This document shows positions 22,863 to 34,925 of a stretch of DNA of 64,000 nt, one piece after another. The notes under the pieces are model-generated. The model searched no databases. It worked only from the letters and a program-made list of their open reading frames with translations, and was not told the DNA's origin. The position numbers were made by a program, and so were the translations under genes. This DNA comes from Rhizomys pruinosus (taxonomy: Eukaryota; Chordata; Mammalia; Rodentia; Spalacidae), in assembly GCA_009823505.1 (NCBI GenBank), contig VZQC01007982.1, positions 2,867,150-2,931,149 on the forward strand, written 5' to 3'. The stretch's first letter is position 1. Every line of letters begins with the position of its first letter.

Positions 22863-23596
22863 TTGTATTTTTAAAAAAATGAGGCATGCTAATAAGAAAT
22901 GTCTTAAAACAAGATAGATTTACTAATAAAGAAAAAACGAGCAAGATAATCGTTTTGGAAATCATTTTTCTTAGTTACATATTTTAAATAAAGATGTCAA
23001 AGAGGCTTATATGTCTGGAAAAAAATCACACGAAGCTAAAATCAGATTAAATCTGTAACAGACGTTCAAGCAAAACTATTTTTACTTTCAAGGCGCAACA
23101 ATAAACATTAGCCACTGCCAGGCCATAGGGTCTCTTTTGCAACCAGGCTGACCACAAGTATAACACCATAACGGACCATATGCAGATATGAGCAGGGGTG
23201 ACCTGGCCTTCGCTTGTCACTTGACCTCGCCATCTATCTAGAGGGAAGGACCTGAATGAAGTTCCATGTGGCAGGAGTTTAATTGTCAAGCCACATGGTC
23301 AGATATCAAACAAGTCTGAAGCACTGAAGCAAATAGAAAAAGTGCGAGTAAAAACAACACTTGCATTTTGGAGAGGAATAGGACTAGTCGCTCAGCTATC
23401 GGAGGTTGACTCGAGACGCAGAGAGAGATGACGAGGAATAGAGATACATGAAATGAAACAAACACGGGAGAACACAACTGCCTACAGTAGCTCCTAGCTG
23501 TAATCCTACACTCGGAGGGTGACGGCAGAAGCCCTCATGGTAGTCTGAAAGATAGTTAATGATTTTGTTGAAGCCAGCCTGAGTTACAGGTACCTA

Positions 23597-23708
23597 TCTC
23601 TCTCTCTCTCTCTACGTCTCTTCTCTCTCTCCTCTCTCTCACACATACACAAAAGCACACACACACACACATGCCATCACACAATACAATACACACACCC
23701 AGACATCA
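23597..23708. repeat. Copy B of the CT/CA microsatellite
   Basis: Same tract as 7649-7760, interrupted by extra T, C and A bases. Confidence 0.85.
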
Positions 23709-24569
23709 ACACTATTGTCCTCTAAATGCAAAAACAGCATAAGGAAAAACAAAGACAATTTAATGGTGATGACGGGCATATAACATTTCTGCATAGGAAA
23801 CAGGAGAGTAAAGATCGAAGGAACATATTTAAATGCAGTGTAAAAGAAACGAAGTCAACCTGACCTGCATGCATATCCTGAAACTTTTTTTGGGGGAGGG
23901 TAATTCTAAGAGAAAAGATTTTACAAAATTCAAGACCAAAGGAAGAGACAAGATCACTTAGAGAAGGATCAGAATCCAACTCGCCGTGGGCTTCTTTCCC
24001 CTACAGTCACTGCTCAGGGACACTAGAGCAATTTTTGAAACTTTGAGGCAAGAAAAATACCTAGTCAAATTCTCATTTACATGTAGAAGAGAGCAGTCAA
24101 CATTATTAAGAAATGACAACTCTCAGCCTTCTGAGAGCCTACAAAAATTACAGTATTTCTTTGTCTTTCATGAGGTAAAAAAGTGGGGGGTTTTTTACGG
24201 ATACTTATTAATAACAAATGTTTGCTAACTACAGGAGAACAGATCAGAATGAGAGCAGGCAGTGGAGCAGCTTGCAGCACTACAGCTCGGAGCCCTGGAA
24301 GCTGAGGGAAGTTTCCCAAAACAGTGTGATCTTCAATTTAACAAAAGTAAAATCGTCAAAACAATGCAATTAAACTGGAAAATGAAATGATTCTAAAGAA
24401 ATTACATAAGTCTACGAACTATTACTATGGGTCCTAAAACCTAGATCATGTTATAAGAATTAGAAAGTAGGAAAAGGAGAAGGGTAGAAACTCAGTATGG
24501 AATTATCTCTTAAATTTAAATGACTAAGAAGAGGAACGGTAGGGCTTAAAAATATATAGCTCTCAAAAA

Positions 24570-25015
24570 CTCAAAAGGTTGAAAGATAGAGAGATGATGC
24601 AACCCAGTTAGAAGCACATCTCTGTTACTGGCAAGAGGAAACTGCGGAACTTAGGTTCAGACACCAACTGGGCAAGCTTCAACCAGGGGGATTCAATTAC
24701 CTCTAGACTACCATACTGGATCCCGAACCACACACACAACACACAAACAAACACAACACAACATATAAATTAAAAATAAATATAGTAAATCTTAAAAAAG
24801 ATAACTAAAAGGTTGGAGTGCTAGTGAGATGGACGCTGGATAACTGCATCGTAAGTGCTGCTATACAAAGGGAACCATTGATAAATTCAACTCCCAGTAC
24901 CCATAATGGGCATCTGGGAATCACAATGGTCTGTAACTCAGATACCAGGGCGATTGGAAATACTAACCTGACCTCTGTGGTCACTACACCCATGTTCCCA
25001 GACTTGCAAACACAT

Positions 25016-25085
<70 letters not shown>
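24570..25085 (+). mobile_element. Copy B of the two tandem B3-like SINEs and a poly-A block
   Basis: Counterpart of 8539-8975. The second SINE ends in about 65 consecutive A (25020-25085), where copy A has ordinary tail sequence and about 60 further bases. The run is probably not genomic. Confidence 0.6.
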
Positions 25086-25088
<3 letters not shown>

Positions 25089-25309
25089 GGAGAAAAAGGG
25101 AAAAATGGACTTAATCAAAATGTCTAGAGTAAAGGCAATAAAATTCTCAAAAAACAACAAAAAGACCTTCAGGTAACCTATTATAACAGGAACTGATTGT
25201 GTTAAAGAATAAACGAAGATCCATGTTGTTTACAACATCGCTAGAGGGATAGAGAAAATACCAATCAATCCATAATAACCAAAAGAGCAGGGACACAAAA
25301 GGACCAGCA

Positions 25310-26035
25310 GTCTCATTCTCTGGCACTCAAACTGGACCAGTTTGTTGCTGTCCTAGGATCAAACTCAAAAAACACATACTGTATGCTGAAGAGCTTTGTT
25401 GTTGAGAGCTGAGAGACACATTAGTATTCTTACAGTCACACTCCACCGCCCAGCTTTACACACTAGCTGTATTCACCTGAGCTTTAGGTGTAGTGATTGC
25501 ATTGTAGATGTGTCACTAAGGACTGGGCACCTTATCTGCATTTGAGCAGTTGTGAACTCTGTAATAGTCTCCATCTGTTGCATAAAAGAAGCTTCTTTGA
25601 TGAGTGGCAGAGGCATTCTTGTATCTAAGGATTGACACTAGAATCCACAAATGACATAACCAGCTTATTTTTCTTACTCCGTGTTATTTCACACTTGTTA
25701 ACGTTTCTATGTTTTGTCAATTTTATCTGAAATTTCATGATTTTATTGTCTTTCAATAACATCACTTTTAATATGGTCGGGATCTAGTGTTATTTTTATC
25801 TAATTTCATTTTAATTTACAAATACTTATTGATGTGTTGTGAATGTGTAGCTCATCGTGTCCTGTCACCTGCAGATGCACACATCTGCTGTACAACATTC
25901 GACCAGAAGAGGTTTTGTCAGATCGCCTCAGAGCTTGGAGTTTCAGGCAATTTTGTGGGAACTCGCAATATGGATATTACCGCTCGCTTGACGAGGTGGG
26001 CACTCAGAATTCTCTTCACCCCTCAGGTTATTTTC
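25310..26035 (-). mobile_element. Copy B of the L1 fragment and B3-like SINE
   Basis: Counterparts of 9190-9640 and 9641-9855, with scattered insertions that destroy the residual reading frame similarity. Confidence 0.55.
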
Positions 26036-26569
26036 GTTCTGAAAGTTTATGTTTTTCCCTAATTTTCCACAAACCCTTATCCGCCCCTTTTAAACTAACA
26101 ATATCAAGCATTGTGGTTCTTTCACTGGAAAGAAAAGGAGGGAATGAAAAAGATTATGAGGAAAGATAGTATATTCGGTTCGAGCAGATTTGACTAACGT
26201 GGTCTCTTACTGGTTCGCACACTTGGGTCTTTCCAATCATTGCTAGCTTGCCAGCAAATGCCTTCGTTCTCAAGACATCTCAAAAAGAAAACATCACCAC
26301 TGAATAATCCTTATGATTTATGCTATTGTGAAATGATGCTTTAATATATCCACCTCAGCCAGAAGCTTAAGGTATAACAGTCCCAACTATTCATGTGGGG
26401 AAACTGAGGTCAGAGAAGACCGGAGAATTACCTGGGGCCGGGCAGCTGAAAAGGAAAACTGCCAAGATTTTGACCCACAGGCAACCCTGCACTCAGGACC
26501 ATGTAAACTAGACCTATAATCCTTCTTGAAGTCAGGGCAAACGTGTCTGGACCTCAAGCTTTTATGAAG

Positions 26570-26985
26570 TTTTGTTTTGTTTGTTATTGTAATAATTTGC
26601 TTATTGTTTATAGTTCTTCAGGGTTCATCCACTGATAGCCCCCAATCTTGCCGTGTAAACTCACTAATGTACGACGAAGGCTGGCACTTGAACTCACACA
26701 GAGATCATAGCCTCGCCCTCTGCCTCCCTGAAATTCCTGGGCATCAAAGGAGTGGTGCACGCCACCAACGCCAAAATTGACTGCTTTATTCGTTGATACC
26801 CTGCCGTTTTGGGATCGACACGCGAGGTGACAATGAGGAAATGCGCTTAGTATTTCAGCTGGATCATAAGTACAAACACCCCCAAGGGAGGGAGAGGTAG
26901 CCCTCAGTGGTAGACGACTTGCCTCGAATGCATGAAGCCCAAGGTTTCATCCTCACTATTACCCCTCTCCTCCAAAATACAAACT
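26570..26985. mobile_element. Copy B of the B1 (minus) and ID (plus) SINEs
   Basis: The B1 at about 26570-26775 and ID at about 26884-26980 match 10341-10509 and 10589-10682. The B1 has so many indels that its diagnostic box is barely legible. Confidence 0.7.
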
Positions 26986-29352
26986 CCCCAGAATTTTTCA
27001 AGAAGGCCCTGAAAGCCATATGACATCAGTGCTTCCTCCTCTTCTGGTGTCAGTGGACAGAATGCAAACCAAAACCATGGCAATGCCCTCCATTCCCACA
27101 CTTCTCTACTTTGTACCTGAGCAGAGTGGAGGCCCAGCAGCCTGCCCTGTACACGTCAGAGTCCTGAACATTTCTTTCCACATGGCATGGCACTAGCAAA
27201 AAACCCGAGTTGGCTGTCAGCAAAATGAACAAACTCCCTGTATTTGCCTAAGAGGCAAGGGAGGGGTGGGAGCTTCCCTCTGAACTGCAGTGTTACTAGG
27301 ACACAGTTTGCTGTAATACACCAATTAACATCTCTCTCCACTTAATAGTTTCTAGTACAGGATAAAAATAGCTATCCACGTGGTGTAGAGATGCAAACTA
27401 TAACAATGGGGATATGTGCTGGAAGAGCCTGCTCTGCCTTACCTGGCAGAGATCACGAGGAAAGCGGGAACATTCTGGGAGATTTAGGAGTGACAGAGAA
27501 CCTTCTAGAAATTAAAAGCCTTTCATCATTATGCTCTTCTGTTTGATCTGAGCCATCAAATGCTCCAACAGACAGTATATGAATATGCAGCATGGTGACA
27601 CGACACGGGGCTCCGGGTGGGAGGATTTCGTCATGAGTTCCCACGCCGGCACTGGCCAGTTCTGCGGCAGTGGCTTGAGTCCAATAGCATCTCTCAGCTG
27701 GACTCTATCTGCAAGGTCACTGAGATCCACCATAGGGCGGTGTGCAATGGCATACAGAAGGGCTTTGTCAATTGGAACCTGCCACTCTAATGTACGAGTA
27801 GGTCCCTGGGGATCTGGTGGCAGTAGGGTTCCATTGGCCATTGCAAAACAAACATGACCTTTGTTTTGATGACCCACGTGAACATGACCTTGAGTGATCC
27901 CCACCCTCAGCAGGATGCATGGGAATCTCAACAACACAGGCTTTCTGGCATCAAGGTCAGCAGACATCATTCTTTATCTTGACCAGAAAGCATGCTTGGT
28001 GAACTATCTTACATGTGGGTCTTTAGTGATGTTTCTCAAGGAGAGAAGGGTCACCGATGCCCCTTTTCCTTCTAGTTTGCTATTCAGCTGAGGGAAAGGA
28101 TGGGTGCTCACCCACACTCAAAGTCACTACCTTCTCTTTGATGGGAATCATTGAGAGCTGAGCCAGCCCCAGGGGCCTGGTGCCTCTTCCCATGGGAATG
28201 TGATATGAAGCATTAGAATAGTCCCTCTCTATTACTCACCTATCTATGTTCCTTCCCTCTCAGCCCTCATCTCACAACATAGGACAGCACAAAGGCCCTG
28301 AGCTCTGTGAGATGTCAGGGACTCATGAAAGACAAAGAGAGAACCCTGAAAAACCTTCCACCTCCTACCTGCCCCCCAGCCCCAAATGACTTTCATGAGT
28401 TCTAGGTTTGTCTTCCAGGTAAGATGTTACATTAAGAAAGGATCTCTGTCTAAAAAGTTTCACAATCTTTGTTCTTGTGGTTTTTTCAGAATCATGACTC
28501 AGGTCAAGGGAAAGAGGGCTTTGGTCTGTGGCTAAAGAAAAGCCATGCGAGGGCCCCTTCATTCACTCAACGACCATGTTTTCTTAACAGAAAAGTACTC
28601 CAACAATAACACGATCCAGAGCTTCTCTGGGCATATGACCACCATATGTCGTACAAGAATTTTCTAGTTCATAGACATCCTTCTAACTCTGGCATGTGCT
28701 ATGGTCCCAGGATCATGGGGAACAGGCTTGGACTGTCAGCTCAGGCTGCAAGAACCCAAATGAGCAAAGCATTACCAATAGAACTTGGAAGAGGATCCAG
28801 GCAGGTATGGTGGCGACAAAGACCCAAAGAAAGACCCAGAAGCAGGGCCAAGTCCTTCCCTATAGAGCTACAGGAGAGGGCCTGGAAGAGCCCCCAGAAA
28901 TCCATCTGCTGCTTTGGAAAAACCCCACAGATTTAGAGACAACTAGAGAAATAGATGCTACCTTGGAGCCAAAGAAGAGGTTTCAAAGGGGTTAGAAAGA
29001 ACCTGTATAACAACAGGTGACCATGGCAGGTGACCTCAGGGGTCAGTGGCCTGACCTCAACATGGGAAGTATCAGGGGCCAACACACTGAGATCATCAGA
29101 GATGGAACAGCTAGCAGCTACCCATCAGTTAGGCAGGGAATGGTCACCTGTCATTGCTTGGCTAAAACAGGTCTTAGATCAAGGAGGATGCACAAGAGGA
29201 GATAAGCTGCCAAAGGGATGGTAATTCCTAAGGAGAAGGCATGTCTAACATCTTTGAGAAGCTTCAGGTCTTGGGCAGACATGATGGGCAACTACCCTTC
29301 ATCAGCCTCAGCTCAGAGAGTGTGACAGGAAACACAGCATGGACTTGTCCAG

Positions 29353-30205
29353 ACCCTGAATTCAAATCCTGCCTCCACTATTGTAGCTATGCAGCTTGGA
29401 TCTGCTATTTAACCTCTCTGGGCTTCATATGTCCTCAAGGGTCTGGGGTAATAGCAAGTATTATCAATACTTGTACTTGAGCATAGAAACAGAGTTGGCA
29501 TATACAAATCAACACCAAGACAAGTATATACACCAAGTAATCCAGAAGACAAACATATCGATAAAGCAGACACACATATGATGAGCCACAGCCAGAGTCC
29601 CAGCATAAATCCCCTTCGATAGGGATTCGTTGGGGTTCAACGCTCTAATCTAAAGCTGAGGAATTGGTACGTGAACATCCTAGGGTAAAAGCGAGGAGGA
29701 ATAATGAACAGCACAACATAGATACAACTGCCTGTTCAGAAAAGTTTTCTATGGGCCTTTTACTAGGTGACATTCTTATACAGAGGAGAGACTTTTTAAC
29801 CTCTTAGGAAATATACTTCATGTCCTCACCTCTTGGCCTGGATTTAAACAAATCCTTCACAAGACCCCCTAAACAGCCCTATCACGATAAGCCATCCACT
29901 GCTTCTTCACACAATGGAAAGCTGCAGACAGCCTTGAAAAAGTTGATGGTGGGAAGGCTGGAGCGATGACCTAAAGCGGTATTGGGAGCGCCGACCCGCC
30001 ATCTTTTGCAGAGGACCCGGGTTCGATCCGCCGCACCCACATTGGCGGCCGAGAGCCGTCTTAAAACTCCATTCCCAGGAGAGCTACAACAGTTCACAGG
30101 GGAGTCCGCGCCCTCTCTGACTCCGCGGCATTGCAACGTCACGGGTGCAAAGACTGCATGCAGACAGTACATTCATACACATCGGAAAAAAAAAAAAAAG
30201 TTATG
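29353..30205 (+). mobile_element. Copy B of the MIR and young B2 SINE
   Basis: MIR at about 29353-29560 and B2 at about 29950-30200, matching 13036-13260 and 13592-13822. The B2's internal 17-bp duplication is blurred by indels. Confidence 0.75.
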
Positions 30206-31370
30206 GTGGAATAGAGCTGGCAAGCTTCTGATCTCATCAGGAATCAATAGAAATGTGATCCAGAGGTCCATCCAGCCCGCCTTCCTGGAGGGTTAGCACA
30301 GCTCTTCAAGAGGAGGACATGGTCTTGGAGTTAAGCAGGTAGAAACGAGGCAAACGCAGCACACAACACAGAGGACATGGGGTTTGCATTATTCTTTCAT
30401 CACGGAAATAGTCCATATCTCTCTTGCACAGACAAGATGACCTAACAATAGCAAAAGCTTGAAGTTCTTCCTAAGGCCAAGGCCCAGAGAGTTTATGCTT
30501 GTCCCATCTCGGCAGCACGTGAGCACCCTGCCTTGTAACACTCCCTGTTACGAGAGAACGTTGGCTCCTGGAGCTTAGACTCCTAAACCCAGATCAGCCG
30601 CACGCATCAAAGACTTACTCAAACACAGTGTTCAGGACCGATCTTCAAGCACACTACATGGAGAAATTAACACAGAGAAGGATGCGAGGTAAACCAGCGC
30701 CAAAGTACCCACGACAGGCTCCTTACAAGGAACCTACGGAATCCCACACCAAGCCTAGTTACAACAGGGGTCTTGAGCACCATGCTCAGCAGAGTACGCA
30801 CAGCAGACACCGGTTGTTTTGTGGTTTTCTAATGCATACACTGACCACATCATTCAGCCGGCAGTGGTGCTCCCAGTAAAACCACATCATCAATGAGTCG
30901 CAGAACTATGGCTTCTTCTACTACGGGATCCTATTCATGAAATCACGCCAAGATGCTTCAAATCTGCTCCAGACCTCAGCGAAACACCTGTTCCGTCTCT
31001 AACACCATCAGAAGTGGCCACTGGCATCTCGACACATCATGCACACACACAGCCACAATGGCTAGATTGGTTCCCTAGGTGTACCTGGGTATACCCCGAG
31101 ATCACACTCTTGATACAAATAACTCATGTATTGCTGAATAGGTAGAAAGCACTCTCTTGCTACCTATAATTCTCTGGCACAAACTCTTCATCACATTCAT
31201 TTCAACTGGGCCTAAAGATGGTCCTGAAATAATTATGCACCAAGAACCAAAAAAGCTTACATTCATCTGCCAAGGCTTTAACTTCTCTCTAACTCTTCTT
31301 ACTCCTCTTGTCTCTCACTGCAAACACACACATACACAAACACTCGTTGAAAACTTGAAATGCAAATTTC

Positions 31371-31546
31371 TTTTTTTTTTTTTTTCTCTTGGTTTTTTAG
31401 AGACTAGGGTCTCCCTGTCCCAGCTGTCTGTGAACTCAACTTTGAGACCAGGCTGGCCTATAGACACATGCACAAAGATCTCACCTGCCTTCGCTCCTGA
31501 GTGCTAGGGATTTACCCAAGGCATCGCACCCACCAAACGCCGGCTT
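31371..31546 (-). mobile_element. Copy B of the B1 SINE
   Basis: Counterpart of 14950-15104. The sequence just before it (about 31300-31370) is CA-rich and differs from copy A at the N of 14840. Confidence 0.8.
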
Positions 31547-32256
31547 GAAATGGCAAGTTCAAAGACACGTGCTGATCTCTCTACCACACATACCTCCTGT
31601 ACTTCATGCTAAACCATTTTTTCCTAATAGTGCTAAAAATGGCCATGATAATAGAATCCCAGTGAACACTGAAGGGAAAGTTTCTCTGACCTCAATAACC
31701 AAAATAACCGGAGGTCAAATGGAGAAACCTGGTGTGCTGGTGAAAGGCTCGTAGTGTAACGTTCGTTCGGGACTGGCGCACTGTGACTTCTTCACTTCTT
31801 GCTGCAGAAGTGGAGAAGCAGAGGAAGATGGGAAAAAAAGGCAGAGGAGGGCTGAGAATAAGTCACTAAAAACAGCAGGCAGGTCCCCTCAGCTTTTCCA
31901 GGAACAACACCCCCCATGTGTACATGTATTTATGCACATACTCACACATTTGAAGAGAAAAGAAATTACATAATATGTCAGCTGCTCATTTTCATAAGCC
32001 TGATGGAAACAGAGTATTCTCAATCCTGTGAGTACAGAAGCCCATGGCAAGAGTCAGGGACTTATAACCAGCACTGATAGACAAGACCCCTTCCCTGAAG
32101 CTCACATGGGGCCTGGGATGCTCGGAGCACCCAGCTTGGAGGCCTACCCAAGGTGTCAGTGCCAAGTTCTTCCTGTGTGGAGCATCAAATTTTTCATGTG
32201 CTCCAAATTTGACCTACACAAAAAGGCGCATACTTAATATGAAAATCAAATTGAGC

Positions 32257-32308
32257 ACCCGCCGCACCGCGCGCCGCGCACACACACACACACAAACACA
32301 CACACACA
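32257..32308. repeat. Copy B of the CG/CA tract
   Basis: Counterpart of 15814-15864 with broken alternation. Confidence 0.85.
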
Positions 32309-33612
32309 GATAATGCAAAGGGATGGGTCTTGAAGCTTGTGCATGAACAAGTACACGACCACCCTGGAGATGAAGTTTCTTCCTCAGTAGAACTGGAATG
32401 AGCTCATTTTCCTTGAGGAGCTGCTGAGAAATTTCTAAGCTTGCTGTGCATGTAGAAGGTGTTGGTGGTACAAGAGCCCAGCAAGGGTCAATGGACAACC
32501 CCTTTGAGGGTGGAGACAACCCTAGCTGCTTGGTGCTTTTGTTTTCTTGTTTTTCATTCCTTTTTCCGTTCTCCAGCCCTGACTGATGAAAAGTGATTTT
32601 CGCTTCTGTAGTAGTGGTGGGTTTCCTGGTGGCCTGAAGTTAGTCCTTACTCCTATAATGAAGACCAACCTCCCACAACTTGTCAGGAGCACTTATTCCT
32701 CCACAAACAGAGCTCAGCACCAAGGTTTGCAAAGCCAGCCTGAGAATGTGCCCTTCCAAACAAGAAAGTGCCCCACAGTCTTTGTTCCAATATACTTCTA
32801 CAGGTTCTTGATACATTACTCTTTCTAATTTGCTCTAGTCTTCAAATCCCCAAGAACCGAAAAGTTACTCCTGCCCCCCCCCAATTTGGTGATCTCACAA
32901 TACTGTAAGCTACATCTTGCTTACTTGATAATACAAGATGGCACTAGTGCTAAGAATTTAGAGGAAGAAAATGAAAAAAAGAAAAAAAGAACAACAACAA
33001 AAAACAAAAACTGGGCATTCAGTCCGTTTCCCTTGACCATTAAATGAACCAAGGTCAATGGACACTCCCTTGGAGGATGGGGATACCACTCAGCCTTCTC
33101 GTGCTTGACACTTTCTCTGCCCTGGATCTTCCCACAGAGCTTCAGCTAGGTGCTCACAATGCAGAGCACCCAAAGCTTATGAAATCTAGACATTTGGGAA
33201 TTCCAGAAGCTTTTTGTACTGGAAGCTTTCCTGAACCCAAGGGAAAACAATCAATCCACACTATCAAGAATGACAATGAGAAATCTGCGGCTGACAGAAG
33301 CTGTCACACCAGAGACAGGACCAGGCCCAAGAGCCAATATGTTTTGACCAGGGCAGCTTATGTGGCTCGGGGGCTTGGGGCCAGCCATCGTCCATCTAGC
33401 TTGGATGAGAGAAACTCAAGTACCCTAGGTGGGAATCATGGAAAAGTTTTTCAGCCTTTGTAAAAGCTTCTAATGCTCCATCTGGTCCCCAAATGCATCC
33501 TCTGAGATCTCGAGCATCATGTCCCTCCACAGCAATTTTGCAGGTATTTTACAGGAACCTCCACTCGGGGTAGGAAGAATCACCACCTCCCAGCCCCCGC
33601 CCCCACCAATGT

Positions 33613-33745
33613 CCATGTCCTACTCTCCAGAAGCTGTATGCCACCTAACATGACAAAAAGGACCTTGAAATTGATACAGTTAAGGACCTTGAGATGGGGA
33701 GGATACCCTGGATGGTCCAAATGGGCACACTTAGACCATAAAAAT
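33613..33745 (+). mobile_element. MLT1-like LTR, 5' half (copy B)
   Basis: Counterpart of 17149-17280. It is followed by a roughly 285-bp AT-rich insertion ending in an A-rich stretch (34013-34027), after which the 3' half of the LTR resumes. Confidence 0.7.
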
Positions 33746-34027
33746 AATAGATTATTACAGTTATTGAGATGATTTAGATGAATAAACATGAGCAAAATGC
33801 CATAGAAGAAATTTTTAATGTTCTACATTGCAAACCCACATCATATGACTCTATGGAGATCACCCATGTGTCATGTTATGTGAGTAAATATAATGCACTT
33901 CCTGAAGTAGCACAAATTTTGTAAAGCTTTGTAAATAGAAACACTGTCTTATAATCAATCCTAAACCATCTATTGTTAATGAATATGCATTAAATTATTA
34001 GTCTTCAAAATACAAAAAAAACAAAAA

Positions 34028-34300
34028 GCAGAGGCCCGTTTCCTGGCTGTAGTCAGAGGCAAGTGGTGATGATGGAGAAAGGTCAGACAGACCCAATGGT
34101 GCTGGCTCTGGAGATGGGGTGAGAGTGCCCAGGCCAAGTAATGGGAAAGCCTCTAAAACCCAGAAAAGACCAGGGACCAATTCTCCTCAAGAACCTCTAG
34201 AAAGAAAGGAAGCCATAGTAACACCTTGGTTTTAGCCCAGTGAGACTTATGCAAGGATCCCGTCTTCAGACAGTAAGATAATAGCTTTGTATTAACTCTA
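34028..34300 (+). mobile_element. MLT1-like LTR, 3' half
   Basis: 'agaggcaagtggtgatgatg', 'gtgctggctctggagatggg', 'ggccaagtaatgggaaagcc', 'ttggttttagcccagtgaga' and 'cagtaagataatagctttgt' are the middle and 3' portions of an MLT1-type LTR in order. It completes the 5' half that ends near 33745, so the LTR was split by an insertion. Confidence 0.75.
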
Positions 34301-34754
34301 TGTACCTGGTAAAATGCTTTAATAACAGTAGGAAGTAATACACCACTGACCCCCAGAAAGCCGGGTCAACCCTCCCTTCATCCCTTGTATTCCATGAAGG
34401 CGTCACTGGCTGAGTTTCCCAGCAGGAAAGTTCTACCATCTCCTGGAACCTCAGCTCTTCTTCAGTGTCTGCCAAAGGAGCAGATACCTTAAACGGACCA
34501 CCAACTCTTGCATCTAATTCCTGGAAGCCTTTGAAATCCAAAATCATTTGTCAAATGACCATCCACAGATGCCTGGGTGGAGAGGGGCGGGCAAAGGAAG
34601 AGCAGAGTTCTCACAGTCCTGTCTTCATCCAGCCCTCCTGGGTCAGGATGGTCATCACCAAATGATGACTTAATCAAGCACAAAACAGTAAGTACATCGT
34701 TTCTCACCTTGGCCCGCATGCTCTCCCTGATTGCTTGTTTGTTTATGTTTTAGA

Positions 34755-34913
34755 CTTTTTTTTTTTTTTTGGTCTTTTTGAGACAGGGTCTCCCTGTAGC
34801 CCCAGCTGTCCTGGAACTCACTCTGTAGACCAGGCTGGCTTTGAACTCACAAAGATCCGCCTGCCTCTGCCTCCCAAGTGCTAGGATTAAAGATGTGCGC
34901 CACCACGCCCGGC
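34755..34913 (-). mobile_element. B1 SINE with target-site duplication
   Basis: T tail, 'gagacagggtctccctgtag' through 'ccaccacgcccggc'. A 12-bp target duplication, TTATGTTTTAGA, lies at 34743-34754 and 34914-34925. Full-length and close to the B1 type seen at 14950 and 51010. Confidence 0.95.
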
Positions 34914-34925
34914 TTATGTTTTAGA

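Larger units (their letters stand above)
18198..34013 (+). repeat. Copy B of the ~15-kb segment; probable long-read gap-fill artefact
   Basis: Collinear with 2585-17545 but about 855 bp longer. Identical-looking blocks (for example 18198-18920, 21110-21290, 27120-28770, 31600-32250) alternate with blocks dense in one- and two-base insertions (for example 19430-21100, 22660-23090, 24500-26380, 29280-31560). Degraded blocks mostly contain SINEs or microsatellites. Two poly-A runs (22839-22862 and 25020-25085) replace normal sequence. No element in it has an independent target site. Treat its content as redundant with copy A. Confidence 0.9.

Noticed and set aside
2585..34013. A genuine recent tandem segmental duplication within the gene
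   Set aside because: Homology ends 650 bp before the junction, the junction is an N, and differences are insertion-dominated and concentrated in repeats. A real duplication would show mixed substitutions and a clean junction. Not completely excluded without reads.
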